Below, piece by piece: positions 53,792 to 63,240 of a DNA stretch of 64,000 nt. The DNA is from Flavitalea plasmicola (lineage in GTDB: Bacteria; Bacteroidota; Bacteroidia; Chitinophagales; Chitinophagaceae). Made by a program: the position numbers and the translations under genes. The notes beneath the pieces are model-generated. The model was not told the origin of the DNA and did not search any database. It was given only the letters and a program-made list of their open reading frames with translations. The stretch covers positions 766,621 through 830,620 of the forward strand of contig NZ_JAUOTO010000006.1 in the NCBI RefSeq assembly GCF_030546645.1, in the 5' to 3' direction. Position 1 is the stretch's first letter. Each line of letters opens with the position of its first letter.

Positions 53792-56700
53792 TTATTTTTT
53801 CACCAGGATTTTCCGGACATAAGTGTCATTCCCGTGAATGATCTTCAGCACATACATGCCGGAAGCCAGGTTGCCGGCATTGATCGTTTTGTTATACGCA
53901 CCGACAAAATTCGCATCATCTTCTTCATAGACTTTCTGGCCCAGGGTATTCAACAGGATGATACTGGTATTGTCCGGCGTTTCCATGTTGAACTGCAGCT
54001 GGAAGATCCCCGGGTTGGGATTGGGCGATACCACCAACCCAATGGTGGAACCGTTGACATCATTGGTTCCGGTGGAGACGAATGGTATGGAGTTGGACGG
54101 CAGCGCACACCCGCTGACAGCATCCGTGACGATGGTCTGATACGTGCCGGAGATCTTGGCGATAAGCGTCTTTCCGGTGGAATCCCGTAACAGCGTTCCA
54201 CTCCGGTACCACTGGTTGCCATCGTCAAAGCTGCTGGTGAATACATTGGTATTGGTCAGCGTAATGACAGGCGCAGCTACGGGTGTGGCCACCACAGGAG
54301 TCCGGGCCGCCGTGCTGGGACAGCCAGTCAATCTGATACCCATGTTATAGAAGGGATAATAGATCTTTTTATAGGCCGTAGTGCTGTCGGCAGTATTGCC
54401 CCCCTGATCATTGCCGGTGATAGAGATCAGTCCGGGAATCGAAATGGGATAGGGCACGACGGAACTGCTGCCGCTGCCGAATACATTGGCAAATATGCCC
54501 GTGCCGTCAGTGCCGTCGATAATGATGATATAGCTGCCTGGAGTGGGAATGGGGATATTCAGATTGAATATTCCTCCTGTATCATTGTTATCAGCTGGGG
54601 CAGACGTATTAGGGCCTACTGCCAATGGCGTATTCCTGGTCGCGTATACGTCGATGGTCGTACTGTAGTTGGGTATATAGGAATAGGAGCCATTGGTACC
54701 CGACCAGCCTGCAAAAGTAGCAAGGGTAAACGTCACCTTCCCGCTATGAGAAAAATACATCTTGGCACTTTCGATGGTAAGGGGAACTTGCGTTGTCAGC
54801 TTTATGAAATTGCCCTGCAGCTGATAATAGGCTCCCGTTCCATTGGTGTAAGCCGCCATCTTATTAGGGGGGCCTTCTTTGGTTGCCAGATCGTTCACTC
54901 CCAGATAATAGGTGTTATTGGACGGGATCACGCTGGTAGTAGTGGAATTGCCCGCAGCAATAGGCTTGGTCGCTGTTGGACTATCATACCATAAGGCCAC
55001 GTCGTTGCCGGAAGTGGTTGCTTTTAAAGAAGCGGTCGTGGCATTCGTACCGCAGGTAAATGCCGTACCCGTAGCAGTAGAGGAGTTGGTGCTGACAGTA
55101 GTGCTGGCGACATACTGATCGTTGCCGGTATTAAAGTCAGTGGCCAGGCCCGTTTTGCTCGTCAACGTATACGTCGTGCCGGCAATGGCTTTAAATGTGG
55201 TGTTATAGGTAAAAACGACATCGCTTTTGCCCGGTAGGCTATCCTTGCAGATCGCAGTAAGCGTGGCGACGGTATTGCCGCCGCCATCCTTGATGGTAGT
55301 CGTCACGGGAACTGCATTCTGCAGCGTAGTACCGTAGTTGCGGATCCGGATGGTGACGATCTGGGAATCGCTGGCGCAGCTGGAAAGGCCGGGCAATTCC
55401 AGCGAAGCCACGCCTACGTCGCTGGCGGGCGTGGAGAACATTACGCGGTAATCCTGGGTCTCGCCAGCAGTATAAGTGCCGCAGGCAGCAGGTACAGCCG
55501 CTGCCCCGTCCTGTACGACGATCCGCATGCGGGTGAATACACCGGCTTTTACGGTAGTAGGGATAGTAATGCTGCCCGTGTAGGTGGCGGCAGTTGTGGT
55601 GCTGCTCAGGTTCGTAGTAGATGCGGCAAGCTCGCCCGCATCGCCAAAATCACCGTTATTATTATAGTCGATATAAACAGCAATATTGGTGTTGGCAGTA
55701 CCGCTGCATGTCTGGTAACCCACCTTGATGGGAAAGGTTTGCCCGATAGCCAGCTGTGGCGCAGCCACTGCAGTCTGATCATTGTATTTCGCGCCACAGT
55801 CGCCTGCTGTAGCATTATTCAGGCTGCCCAGGTTCACATTGCTGATAAAGGAACCGGTGGAACCCGAGGCGCCGGATGCGCAATAGGCTGTTCCGCCCGC
55901 CCCGCTGACCAGCAGCGAATAGGCCTGGCTGCCCGAAGGAGTGCCCTGCTTCAGGGTGCCCTTATGAGATACTTTTATTTTATAGGTCCTGCCGGGTATC
56001 AGGCTGTCCACCTGTACCTTTTCTACGTTGTCGCGGATATTGTCCCCCCTGGTAGCCGCCGCAGACGGCGAGGCAGGATTTAATATCCAGGGCAGGTAGA
56101 CAGTGCCTGACGAGACATCGGTAATCCGGAGGTCCAGGTCATTCACCAGCTTGATGCCCACGTCATGAAAGTTGGAAGTGACATTGGCTGCCGGCACCCC
56201 CGCGGGATCCGTCCAGGAGATGGTAGCAATAAGAGGCGATGTGCCGGAAGCCACCACGGTGATGCTGTCGGCATCATTGGTAGTATTCGTCAGCTGATCC
56301 TCCACGACCATCTGATCTTTTTGGGCGGTGTTGTTCGAAGTGATGACGGAGGCCGCCTTTTCCATATTGATCAGGCCCCAACCATATTGATAGTCCGGAC
56401 CGGGGTTGGCGCCCGCTTCGTCAGCCGTATGGATAAGAAGGCCCTTCAACGTGGCCGAACGCATGAAGGTGTTGCCATGCAGCTTCGACCAATATTCCTG
56501 CAGCAGGAAAGAAGAGCCCGCCGCAGCAGGGGATGCCATGGAAGTGCCGCTGAAAACATCATATGCATTGTCGGCAGTACTGACGGAAGACAGGACATTG
56601 GCCCCGTCAGCCACGACATCGGGCTTGATACGGCCATCCCCCGTGGGACCCCAACTGCTGAAATCGGTCAGCACTGCGTCCGAAGGCTGGCTATAGCCGG

Positions 56701-57679
56701 CAGGAATCGGATTCACCGCTCCTACTGTAAGGATATTCTTGGCATTGCCGTAGGTGGCGATGATCATGTAACCGGCATTGTTGCTGATGTTGGAAGGACG
56801 CTTTTCAGACTTCCAGCTGTTGGAACTGACATCGTAATAATAATAGGTGGCGTTCACGTCGGGACCATTCACGGATCTGTTGTTGCCCGCTGCTTTGGTA
56901 ATCAGGTAGAAAGGGGCATTATACGCGATGGAGTCCCAGGTCCGGGTATCTTCGTCATATAATCCGAAGTTGACATCCACCGTGTCCCCATGATTGCCCC
57001 ACCATTCCCACCGGCTCTGGTCGCCATTGTAGTACCAACCAGTAATAATGGAATAAGAGTGATTAGAAACAAGGAGTCCGTTCTGCGCCGCCGTCATCAT
57101 CTCGGATTGGTCACTATTGAAGTCATACGCGTTCAGCATCTTTGCGCCAAACGACATGCCCTTGGCCACCGGGTTCACCCCCGCCGCGATCATCGTGCCG
57201 GCGACATGCGTGGAGTGATCGCTGAGGACCGCCGAGTTGTCTGCCTGGTTCACCCGGTTGTTCAGCTCGACGTGGGTATTCCTCACCTTCCCCTCGTCCC
57301 ATACGGCGATCAATCCCGACATATAGTTGGCGCTGCCGCTGAGCCCAAGTCCCGTACTGCCGCCAGGCCAAAGGGAGGTGGTCCGGATAGTGGCGGCGGA
57401 TATAATATTATCGTTGGTGGTTATATATATTGGATGCCCCGTCCGGCTGAGTCCCCGCAGATAGGCCAGGCGCCCGCTCTTGTTCTTGATCGTCAGCGGC
57501 CATCCATGCTTGGCGGCCAGGGTTTCCACCATCCGGCGGATATCCTGTTCCTGGCTGGCTTTGAGCCGGCTCGCTTGTTGAAGAGCGGCTCTATTGGTGG
57601 ACACTTGCGCCTGGGAAAATAGGGCGGAAAGGAGTAGGATCGATAAAAGGAATAAGGAGCGCGGGCGCCAATTAGTCAT
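53792..57679 (-). CDS. Secreted subtilisin-family (S8) peptidase with GEVED domain and type IX sorting domain
   Basis: The protein has 1295 residues. Signal peptide (SLFLLSILLLSALFSQAQ). A short N-terminal propeptide-like region is followed by the S8 domain: Asp128 (AVWDEG), His155 (SDHSTHVAGT) and Ser near 378 (SGTSMASPAA), so the catalytic triad is complete. A proprotein-convertase-like jelly roll lies near 470-630, then a GEVED domain (VYIDYNNNGDFGDAGE, then ETQDYRVMF) and a CARDB-like beta domain. An adhesin-like region follows, and the last 80 residues are a type A T9SS sorting domain (SPNPNPGIFQLQF, YVLKI, RKILVKK). It is exported through the outer membrane and probably cleaves external protein. 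Confidence 0.93.
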   Translation of the reverse strand: MTNWRPRSLFLLSILLLSALFSQAQVSTNRAALQQASRLKASQEQDIRRMVETLAAKHGWPLTIKNKSGRLAYLRGLSRTGHPIYITTNDNIISAATIRTTSLWPGGSTGLGLSGSANYMSGLIAVWDEGKVRNTHVELNNRVNQADNSAVLSDHSTHVAGTMIAAGVNPVAKGMSFGAKMLNAYDFNSDQSEMMTAAQNGLLVSNHSYSIITGWYYNGDQSRWEWWGNHGDTVDVNFGLYDEDTRTWDSIAYNAPFYLITKAAGNNRSVNGPDVNATYYYYDVSSNSWKSEKRPSNISNNAGYMIIATYGNAKNILTVGAVNPIPAGYSQPSDAVLTDFSSWGPTGDGRIKPDVVADGANVLSSVSTADNAYDVFSGTSMASPAAAGSSFLLQEYWSKLHGNTFMRSATLKGLLIHTADEAGANPGPDYQYGWGLINMEKAASVITSNNTAQKDQMVVEDQLTNTTNDADSITVVASGTSPLIATISWTDPAGVPAANVTSNFHDVGIKLVNDLDLRITDVSSGTVYLPWILNPASPSAAATRGDNIRDNVEKVQVDSLIPGRTYKIKVSHKGTLKQGTPSGSQAYSLLVSGAGGTAYCASGASGSTGSFISNVNLGSLNNATAGDCGAKYNDQTAVAAPQLAIGQTFPIKVGYQTCSGTANTNIAVYIDYNNNGDFGDAGELAASTTNLSSTTTAATYTGSITIPTTVKAGVFTRMRIVVQDGAAAVPAACGTYTAGETQDYRVMFSTPASDVGVASLELPGLSSCASDSQIVTIRIRNYGTTLQNAVPVTTTIKDGGGNTVATLTAICKDSLPGKSDVVFTYNTTFKAIAGTTYTLTSKTGLATDFNTGNDQYVASTTVSTNSSTATGTAFTCGTNATTASLKATTSGNDVALWYDSPTATKPIAAGNSTTTSVIPSNNTYYLGVNDLATKEGPPNKMAAYTNGTGAYYQLQGNFIKLTTQVPLTIESAKMYFSHSGKVTFTLATFAGWSGTNGSYSYIPNYSTTIDVYATRNTPLAVGPNTSAPADNNDTGGIFNLNIPIPTPGSYIIIIDGTDGTGIFANVFGSGSSSVVPYPISIPGLISITGNDQGGNTADSTTAYKKIYYPFYNMGIRLTGCPSTAARTPVVATPVAAPVITLTNTNVFTSSFDDGNQWYRSGTLLRDSTGKTLIAKISGTYQTIVTDAVSGCALPSNSIPFVSTGTNDVNGSTIGLVVSPNPNPGIFQLQFNMETPDNTSIILLNTLGQKVYEEDDANFVGAYNKTINAGNLASGMYVLKIIHGNDTYVRKILVKK

Positions 57680-57776
57680 AAGGATTATTTAAATCGGTCT
57701 TAAAAATAGTGTTTTTTAGCTGTTTTCAGGCTTAATTATATGTAACTTACTTAGAACCATTTTGGGGCCTTCCTTC

Positions 57777-58229
57777 ATGCTGAAACTTTTACTTGTAGGT
57801 CTTTTGAGCCTTTCTTGCGGCCTGATCCACAGGACCTTCGGCGATCAGGGCATCGAAGGCACCGTCTTCAGCATCGGAGGCAACCGTATGCCCGCTCCAA
57901 ATAGGAGAACTTCTGCTCCAAAAGAGGGTGTCCGCGGCACCATCTACATCTATGAATTAACCAATATCAACCAGGTAGATAGGGTCGGTGACGCGCCTTA
58001 TTTCAAGTCCATACATACCCGGATGATCCGGCAGGCCGACACTGACGATAAGGGACATTTTAAAGTGCTGTTGCCTGTCGGTCAGTACTCCATTTTCACA
58101 AAGAAGGGTGATCTCTTCCACGCCAGCCGCAGGGATGAAAAAAACAATCTCGCCCCCGTTGAGGTCTTATCAGGAAAAATGACAAAAGTTGATTGTAGTG
58201 TAGAATCCGATCATAAACCCGTTTATTAG
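57777..58229 (+). CDS. Carboxypeptidase-regulatory-like lipoprotein
   Basis: The protein has 150 residues from the ATG at 57777 (MLKLLLVGLLSLSCGLI); a TTG at 57762 is less likely. A short hydrophobic leader ends in LSLSC, a probable lipobox. The rest looks like one beta-sandwich of the regulatory-like fold: GIEGTVFSIGGNRMPAPNRR, then TDDKGHFKVLLPVGQYSIFT. Its role is unknown. It is divergent from the subtilase and upstream of mfd, which has its own candidate -7 box. Confidence 0.7.
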   Translation: MLKLLLVGLLSLSCGLIHRTFGDQGIEGTVFSIGGNRMPAPNRRTSAPKEGVRGTIYIYELTNINQVDRVGDAPYFKSIHTRMIRQADTDDKGHFKVLLPVGQYSIFTKKGDLFHASRRDEKNNLAPVEVLSGKMTKVDCSVESDHKPVY

Positions 58230-58273
58230 GATTTACGGTAATTTAACCTGTTCGGTTGCCTGACCATTTTTCG

Positions 58274-58281
58274 TATCTTTG
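58274..58281 (+). promoter_or_regulatory. Candidate -7 box TATCTTTG before mfd
   Basis: Perfect TAnnTTTG match, 8 bases before the mfd ATG at 58290, again implying a very short or absent leader as at glyS. A TTG at 58256-58258 is only 15 bases upstream, shorter than usual. Confidence 0.4.
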
Positions 58282-58289
58282 CCAACTGA

Positions 58290-61200
58290 ATGAACAGTGA
58301 GGTTTTATCCGGGTCTTTTTTGCATTCTCCCCGCCTTTTTCAACTGGCGGACAGACTCGTATTGTCCCAACCCCAACGCATTCATTGCAGGAACCTACAG
58401 GGCAGTAGCCCAGCCTTTCTGGTGAACGCCGTATTTCAGCATGAAATGACCAGCCAGCTCAATCACCTGGTAGTTTGTGAGGACGCCGAGGCCGCAGCCT
58501 ACCTGCATAATACGCTGGAAAACCTCACAGGAGCCCTGGACCTCTTTTACTTCCCTTCCTCTTTTAAGACAAAGAAAAATTATCGACTGCTGAACAGCAG
58601 CCATGTCATGCTGCGCACCGAGACCCTGACGCGCCTGTCCGCAGCTATGCGAAATCCTGCGGCAGTCACCGGCAGCCATAAAAAGCTCATCGTCTCCTAC
58701 CCCGAAGCGCTTTTTGAAAAGGTGGTACAGCCGGATGCCCTTTCCGGCAACATCATTTCCATCAAGGCGGGCGATACCCTCGACTTGAATGGCATGATGG
58801 AGCGCTTTGTGGAAAAAGGCTTCGAAAGGACCGACTTTGTATATGAACCCGGGCAGTTCGCTTTGCGCGGCGGTATCCTCGACATTTACTCCTTTGGCAA
58901 CGAAAAGCCTTACCGGATAGAGCTCTTTGGCAATGACGTGGATTCCATCCGCATATTTGACCCCGAGACCCAGCTCAGTGAGCGTAAGTTGCTGCAAGTC
59001 AATATTATACCAAATGTGGACACCCGGGTGGGCAGCGGGGAGAAGATCTCCTTGCTGGAGTTCCTGCCGGAAAATACGGTCATCTGGATGCAGGACTGGG
59101 CTTTCACGAGGGAAAGGCTCGCCATCCAGGAGGAAGACCTGGAGATCTACCTGGAACACCTGACAGTGGAACGTGAACGCCTTGCAGCCCAGGCGGCAGC
59201 CGAACCGGCAGGCAAAAGCCGGCGCCCCCTGTCCCGGGAAGCCGCTTCGGACGAAGAGGATAAAATGGAGAAAAGAGAGATACGGCAGGAAGAGTTCGCC
59301 ACAGCAGAAGACATAGGACGGGAGCTGAAAAAATTCCACGTGGTGGAATACGGGCCCTCGGCATCCGGTGACATCGATGGTGGTTCCCCTTTCGCTATCG
59401 ATTTCCACACCCGCCCCCAGCCCGCTTTCAACAGGCAGTTCGACTTGCTGATAAAGGATCTGAAGTCCTGGGAGGCTAAAAAATATACCCTTTACCTCTT
59501 TGCTGAGAATCCGCGGCAGTTGGAACGGCTCCGTACGATCTTCGAAGACCTGAAAGCCGAGGTCACTTTCACCCCCATACCACTGTCCATCCATGAAGGA
59601 TTCATTGACGAAGACCTGAAAGTCGTCTGTTATACAGACCATCAGCTTTTCCAGCGATACCATAAGTACAAGGTTAAACAAGCCTATAATAAGAACAAGG
59701 CCATCACCCTCCGAACCCTTCGGGAGTTACAGCCGGGAGATTACGTCACACATATCGACCACGGGGTAGGCGTGTACAGCGGTTTGCAAAAAATAGAAGC
59801 CAATGGCCGGCTGCAGGAGGCCGTTCGGATCATCTATAAGGACAGCGATATCCTGTACGTCAACATCAACTCTTTACACAAGATCTCGAAATACACAGGC
59901 AAGGAAGGCACTGTGCCCAGGGTGAATAAGCTTGGCAGCGATGTCTGGCAGAAGCTGAAGGAAAAGACAAAGACCAGGGTAAAAGAGATTGCTTTCGATC
60001 TGATCAGGCTCTATGCGCAGCGCAAAGCGCAGCAAGGCTTTGCACATACCCCCGACAACTACATGCAGACAGAGCTGGAGGCGTCGTTTATCTATGAGGA
60101 CACGCCAGACCAGAGCAAAGCCACTGCCGACGTAAAGAAGGATATGGAATCTCCTTCGCCAATGGACAGGCTGGTCTGCGGGGACGTAGGTTTCGGCAAG
60201 ACGGAAGTGGCCGTTCGATCAGCCTTTAAGACCTGCTGTGACGGTAAACAGGCCGCCGTGCTCGTGCCCACCACTATCCTTGCTTTCCAGCATTATAAGA
60301 CCTTTAGCGAAAGATTGAAGGACTTCCCGGTCAAAGTGGATTACGTCAACAGGTTCAAATCCTCGAAAGAGAAAAAAGATACCCTGAAAAGGCTGGAGGA
60401 CGGTAAGATCGATATCATCATCGGTACCCACGCCTTGCTGGGCAAAGAAGTAAAGTTCAAAGACCTGGGATTGCTGGTCATCGACGAGGAACAGAAATTC
60501 GGGGTGGCACATAAAGAGAAGATCAAGACACTGCGGACAAATGTCGACTGCCTTACCCTGACAGCCACGCCTATTCCCCGTACCCTGCAGTTCAGCCTGA
60601 TGGGCGCCCGTGATCTGAGTATCATCAATACACCCCCTCCCAATCGTCAGCCTATACAGACGGAATTGCATGGCTATAATGAAGATTTCATCCGTGACGC
60701 AATCTACTATGAGACGGAAAGGGGTGGACAGGTGTTCTTCATCTACAACAGGGTCCAGGGGCTGGCGGAAATGTCCGCCGTCATCCAGGGATTGTGCCCC
60801 GATCTGAGCATCAGCTACGCCCACGGCCAGATGGAAGGCCATGAGCTGGAGGAAAAGATACTGGACTTCATCGACAGGAAATATGACGTCCTCGTATGTA
60901 CAAACATCGTGGAGAGTGGCGTGGATATCCCCAATGTAAACACGATCATCGTCAATAATGCCCATCATTTCGGTCTCAGCGATCTTCATCAGCTGCGCGG
61001 TCGCGTAGGCCGGAGCAATAAAAAGGCATTCTGTTATCTACTGGCTCCCTCCCTGGCCACACTGCCGGATGACAGCCGCAAGCGCTTGCAGACGCTGGAA
61101 CAGCACAGCGACCTGGGCAGTGGCTTCCAGATCGCCATGCGCGACCTCGACATCCGCGGCGCTGGCAACATGCTCGGTGGCGAACAAAGTGGCTTTATGG

Positions 61201-61811
61201 CCGACATCGGATTCGAGACCTATCAGAAGATCCTGGACGAAGCCATCAAGGAACTCAAACGCACCGAGTTCAAAGAGCTATTCAAAGAAGAGATCTCCAA
61301 AGCGGACGATTATGTACAGGACTGTACGATAGACACGGACCTGGAAATACTGATACCCGACAGCTACGTGGAAAGCATCACTGAAAGGCTATCGCTCTAC
61401 ACAAGGCTGGATAACAGCAGTAACGAAGAAGAATTGCAGGAATTCCATAAAGAGCTGATAGACCGTTTTGGCCCCATACCGCCACAGGTAGAGGACCTTT
61501 TCGACACAGTGCGTATCCGCAAGCTGGCCGTCACCCTGGGATTCGAAAAGCTGATCCTGAAGGATACTGACCTGCGTTGCTATTTTATCAACAGGCCCGA
61601 CTCTCCCTATTTTGAGTCGGAGATCTTCAGTCGGATCCTGGACTATATTCAGAAATATACAAATAAGGCCAAGCTCAAACAGGCTGGCAAAAACTTCCTG
61701 CTGGTGGTGGATGATGTGCATTCCATGGCCGAATTGCTCCGTTTCCTCCGCCGGATGAGTGATTTCGCGCTTGGAGAAGATAAGGTCCCCGAAAGGGCAG
61801 CTGCTACATAA
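58290..61811 (+). CDS. mfd: Transcription-repair coupling factor
   Basis: The protein has 1173 residues, normal for Mfd. The UvrB-like N-terminal region covers 1-340 ([21 protein letters not shown]) and has a charged insert near 310-345. The RNA-polymerase-interacting domain starts near 480 ([18 protein letters not shown]). The RecG-like translocase has Walker [14 protein letters not shown] near 630, the DEEQ box [10 protein letters not shown] near 730, and [18 protein letters not shown] near 905. The C-terminal TRCF domain is near 1024-1130. It removes stalled RNA polymerase and recruits UvrA. Confidence 0.98.
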   Translation: MNSEVLSGSFLHSPRLFQLADRLVLSQPQRIHCRNLQGSSPAFLVNAVFQHEMTSQLNHLVVCEDAEAAAYLHNTLENLTGALDLFYFPSSFKTKKNYRLLNSSHVMLRTETLTRLSAAMRNPAAVTGSHKKLIVSYPEALFEKVVQPDALSGNIISIKAGDTLDLNGMMERFVEKGFERTDFVYEPGQFALRGGILDIYSFGNEKPYRIELFGNDVDSIRIFDPETQLSERKLLQVNIIPNVDTRVGSGEKISLLEFLPENTVIWMQDWAFTRERLAIQEEDLEIYLEHLTVERERLAAQAAAEPAGKSRRPLSREAASDEEDKMEKREIRQEEFATAEDIGRELKKFHVVEYGPSASGDIDGGSPFAIDFHTRPQPAFNRQFDLLIKDLKSWEAKKYTLYLFAENPRQLERLRTIFEDLKAEVTFTPIPLSIHEGFIDEDLKVVCYTDHQLFQRYHKYKVKQAYNKNKAITLRTLRELQPGDYVTHIDHGVGVYSGLQKIEANGRLQEAVRIIYKDSDILYVNINSLHKISKYTGKEGTVPRVNKLGSDVWQKLKEKTKTRVKEIAFDLIRLYAQRKAQQGFAHTPDNYMQTELEASFIYEDTPDQSKATADVKKDMESPSPMDRLVCGDVGFGKTEVAVRSAFKTCCDGKQAAVLVPTTILAFQHYKTFSERLKDFPVKVDYVNRFKSSKEKKDTLKRLEDGKIDIIIGTHALLGKEVKFKDLGLLVIDEEQKFGVAHKEKIKTLRTNVDCLTLTATPIPRTLQFSLMGARDLSIINTPPPNRQPIQTELHGYNEDFIRDAIYYETERGGQVFFIYNRVQGLAEMSAVIQGLCPDLSISYAHGQMEGHELEEKILDFIDRKYDVLVCTNIVESGVDIPNVNTIIVNNAHHFGLSDLHQLRGRVGRSNKKAFCYLLAPSLATLPDDSRKRLQTLEQHSDLGSGFQIAMRDLDIRGAGNMLGGEQSGFMADIGFETYQKILDEAIKELKRTEFKELFKEEISKADDYVQDCTIDTDLEILIPDSYVESITERLSLYTRLDNSSNEEELQEFHKELIDRFGPIPPQVEDLFDTVRIRKLAVTLGFEKLILKDTDLRCYFINRPDSPYFESEIFSRILDYIQKYTNKAKLKQAGKNFLLVVDDVHSMAELLRFLRRMSDFALGEDKVPERAAAT

Positions 61812-61840
61812 ATTCATTATATTTATGGAAAAGGTGCACC

Positions 61841-62185
61841 ATGGCAGAAGATCAACCAGGTTATATGCCTGACGGCGACGAACGCACGCTGGCCATCCTC
61901 TCCCATATACTGGCCATCATCCCCGGAGTCGGTTTCCTGGCGCCACTGGTGATCTACCTCCTAAAGAAGAACGATTCCGCCTTTGTAGCGGCCAATGCAA
62001 AGGAATCTTTGAATTTCCAGTTGACAATCATCTTGTTATATATTATCCTCTTTATTACCCTTATTGGAGTGCTCCTCTTTTGGGTAGTGGGCATCCTTAA
62101 CACCGTCCTGGTGATTGTTGCGACGATCAGGGCTGCTGAGAATAGGATATACCGATATCCCATCAGCATAAGGCTGATCAGATAG
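61841..62185 (+). CDS. DUF4870-family small membrane protein
   Basis: The protein has 114 residues with about three helices. The family pattern is DERTLAILSHILAIIPGVGF, then APLVIYLLKKNDSAFVAANAKESLNFQLTI and IRAAENRIYRYPISIRLI. It is related to Tic20-like proteins and its function is unknown. It starts 29 bases after mfd and converges on the GNAT gene, with a REP-like element in the junction. Confidence 0.93.
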   Translation: MAEDQPGYMPDGDERTLAILSHILAIIPGVGFLAPLVIYLLKKNDSAFVAANAKESLNFQLTIILLYIILFITLIGVLLFWVVGILNTVLVIVATIRAAENRIYRYPISIRLIR

Positions 62186-62223
62186 CCTCAAGCCAGGATT
62201 TAATTAATTCTCAGCTTGTAGCT
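62185..62223. repeat. Degenerate copy of the REP-like repeat
   Basis: Shares GCCTCAAGC, CCAGGA and CAGCTTGTAGCT, in the same order, with 40598-40673, but lacks the left inverted arm so it cannot form the long hairpin. As there, it lies between the 3' ends of two convergent genes. Confidence 0.55.
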
Positions 62224-62229
62224 CGCCGC

Positions 62230-62658
62230 TCAAAGCGCTTTCTCCATAATATAATGTGGTATGGTGACCTCGATGAACTCTTCGCCGGTGGTGCTGTAAC
62301 CCAGCTTTTCATAGAATCCAAGGGCCGTCTTGCGGGCATGCATACACAATTTTTTATAGCCAAGGTCCCGCGCAATATTCTCCGCGAAGATCATAAGAGC
62401 ACGGCCAATACCTTTCCCCTGCATACTATTGGGGACGGCCATCTGTCGGAGACGCATAGTATGCTGGTCCATTCTTGTCAGCAGACAACAGCCCAGTAGT
62501 TTGTCGTCTTCGAAGGCGCCCATCAGCACATCCTCCTTTTCTTTTTCCAGCTCCGCTGCGTCAAATGAGAGACCCAGTGGTTTACGCAGGATCTCCATGC
62601 GTAAATTCACCATCTGCTGATACTCCTTCGTTCCGTGATCGATGATCCTAAGCGCCAT
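62230..62658 (-). CDS. GNAT-family N-acetyltransferase
   Basis: The protein has 142 residues, one GNAT domain. The acetyl-CoA loop is QGKGIGRALM, preceded by the strand MRLRQMAVPNS and followed by LCMHARKTALGFYEKLGYST. The substrate is unknown; the ElaA-like layout is common and could acetylate a small molecule or a protein terminus. It is divergent from acpP. Confidence 0.9.
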   Translation of the reverse strand: MALRIIDHGTKEYQQMVNLRMEILRKPLGLSFDAAELEKEKEDVLMGAFEDDKLLGCCLLTRMDQHTMRLRQMAVPNSMQGKGIGRALMIFAENIARDLGYKKLCMHARKTALGFYEKLGYSTTGEEFIEVTIPHYIMEKAL

Positions 62659-62869
62659 GCTGTCTTTTATATTTTAAGTAAGAGGGAGGCCGAAGTTATT
62701 TAAATTTACTAATTCCGGGCTGTTAAATGGCGCAAAAACTAAAAATTTTACACATATTGCCAAAATCTGCTAAAGCGCTCTATTAGCGCTTGCGACGAGA
62801 AAATGCCAATTAAAGGGTGGTAGGGAAATTGCAAGGTACGAACAAAGGGTAAAATTAAAAAATGCCCGG

Positions 62870-62902
62870 TTTGTTGTGTTTTGCTGGAAATCTCTATTTT
62901 TG
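62870..62902 (+). promoter_or_regulatory. acpP: Bacteroidota-type promoter of acpP (TTTG-N21-TATTTTTG)
   Basis: TTTG at 62870-62873, 21 bases, then TATTTTTG at 62895-62902, matching TAnnTTTG. A second TTG at 62874-62876 gives 18 bases. The leader to the ATG at 62929 would be about 20 bases. Confidence 0.65.
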
Positions 62903-62928
62903 CAGCCGTATAACTAAATCTTACAAAA

Positions 62929-63165
62929 ATGTCAGACATCGCTACAAGGGTTAAAAAGATCATCGTTGATAAATTAGGAGTTGAAGAAGCTGAGGTTACA
63001 AATGAGGCTTCTTTTACCAATGATCTGGGTGCAGACTCTCTGGACACCGTTGAACTCATCATGGAATTCGAAAAGGAATTCAACATCTCCATCCCGGACG
63101 AGCAGGCAGAGACGATTACTACCGTTGGTCAGGCTGTCGCTTATCTGGAAGAGCACGCTAAATAG
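62929..63165 (+). CDS. acpP: Acyl carrier protein
   Basis: The protein has 78 residues, the normal ACP length. The phosphopantetheine site is the Ser in [20 protein letters not shown]. It is acidic, with the helix II sequence of fatty-acid ACPs and the end [16 protein letters not shown]. It carries acyl chains in fatty-acid synthesis. fabF usually follows acpP, but here a hairpin terminator and a repeat mosaic follow, and any fabF must be beyond the window. Confidence 0.98.
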   Translation: MSDIATRVKKIIVDKLGVEEAEVTNEASFTNDLGADSLDTVELIMEFEKEFNISIPDEQAETITTVGQAVAYLEEHAK

Positions 63166-63196
63166 CATAACCTCCGGTTTGCAATAAATTCGTTTG

Positions 63197-63236
63197 ATCC
63201 GCCTTTTCGAGCAATCAAGTGGCTTAGAAGGCGGAT
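63197..63236 (+). terminator. Hairpin after acpP, probable transcript end
   Basis: ATCCGCCTT (63197-63205) pairs with AAGGCGGAT (63228-63236), followed by TTAT. The 22-base loop is long and the T run is short, so it may be a processing or end structure rather than an efficient terminator. It may also be the first member of the palindrome mosaic that follows. Confidence 0.45.
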
Positions 63237-63240
63237 TTAT

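Noticed and set aside
58395..59681. 428-codon antisense frame within mfd
   Set aside because: The sense strand encodes conserved Mfd; the long antisense frame follows from codon usage.
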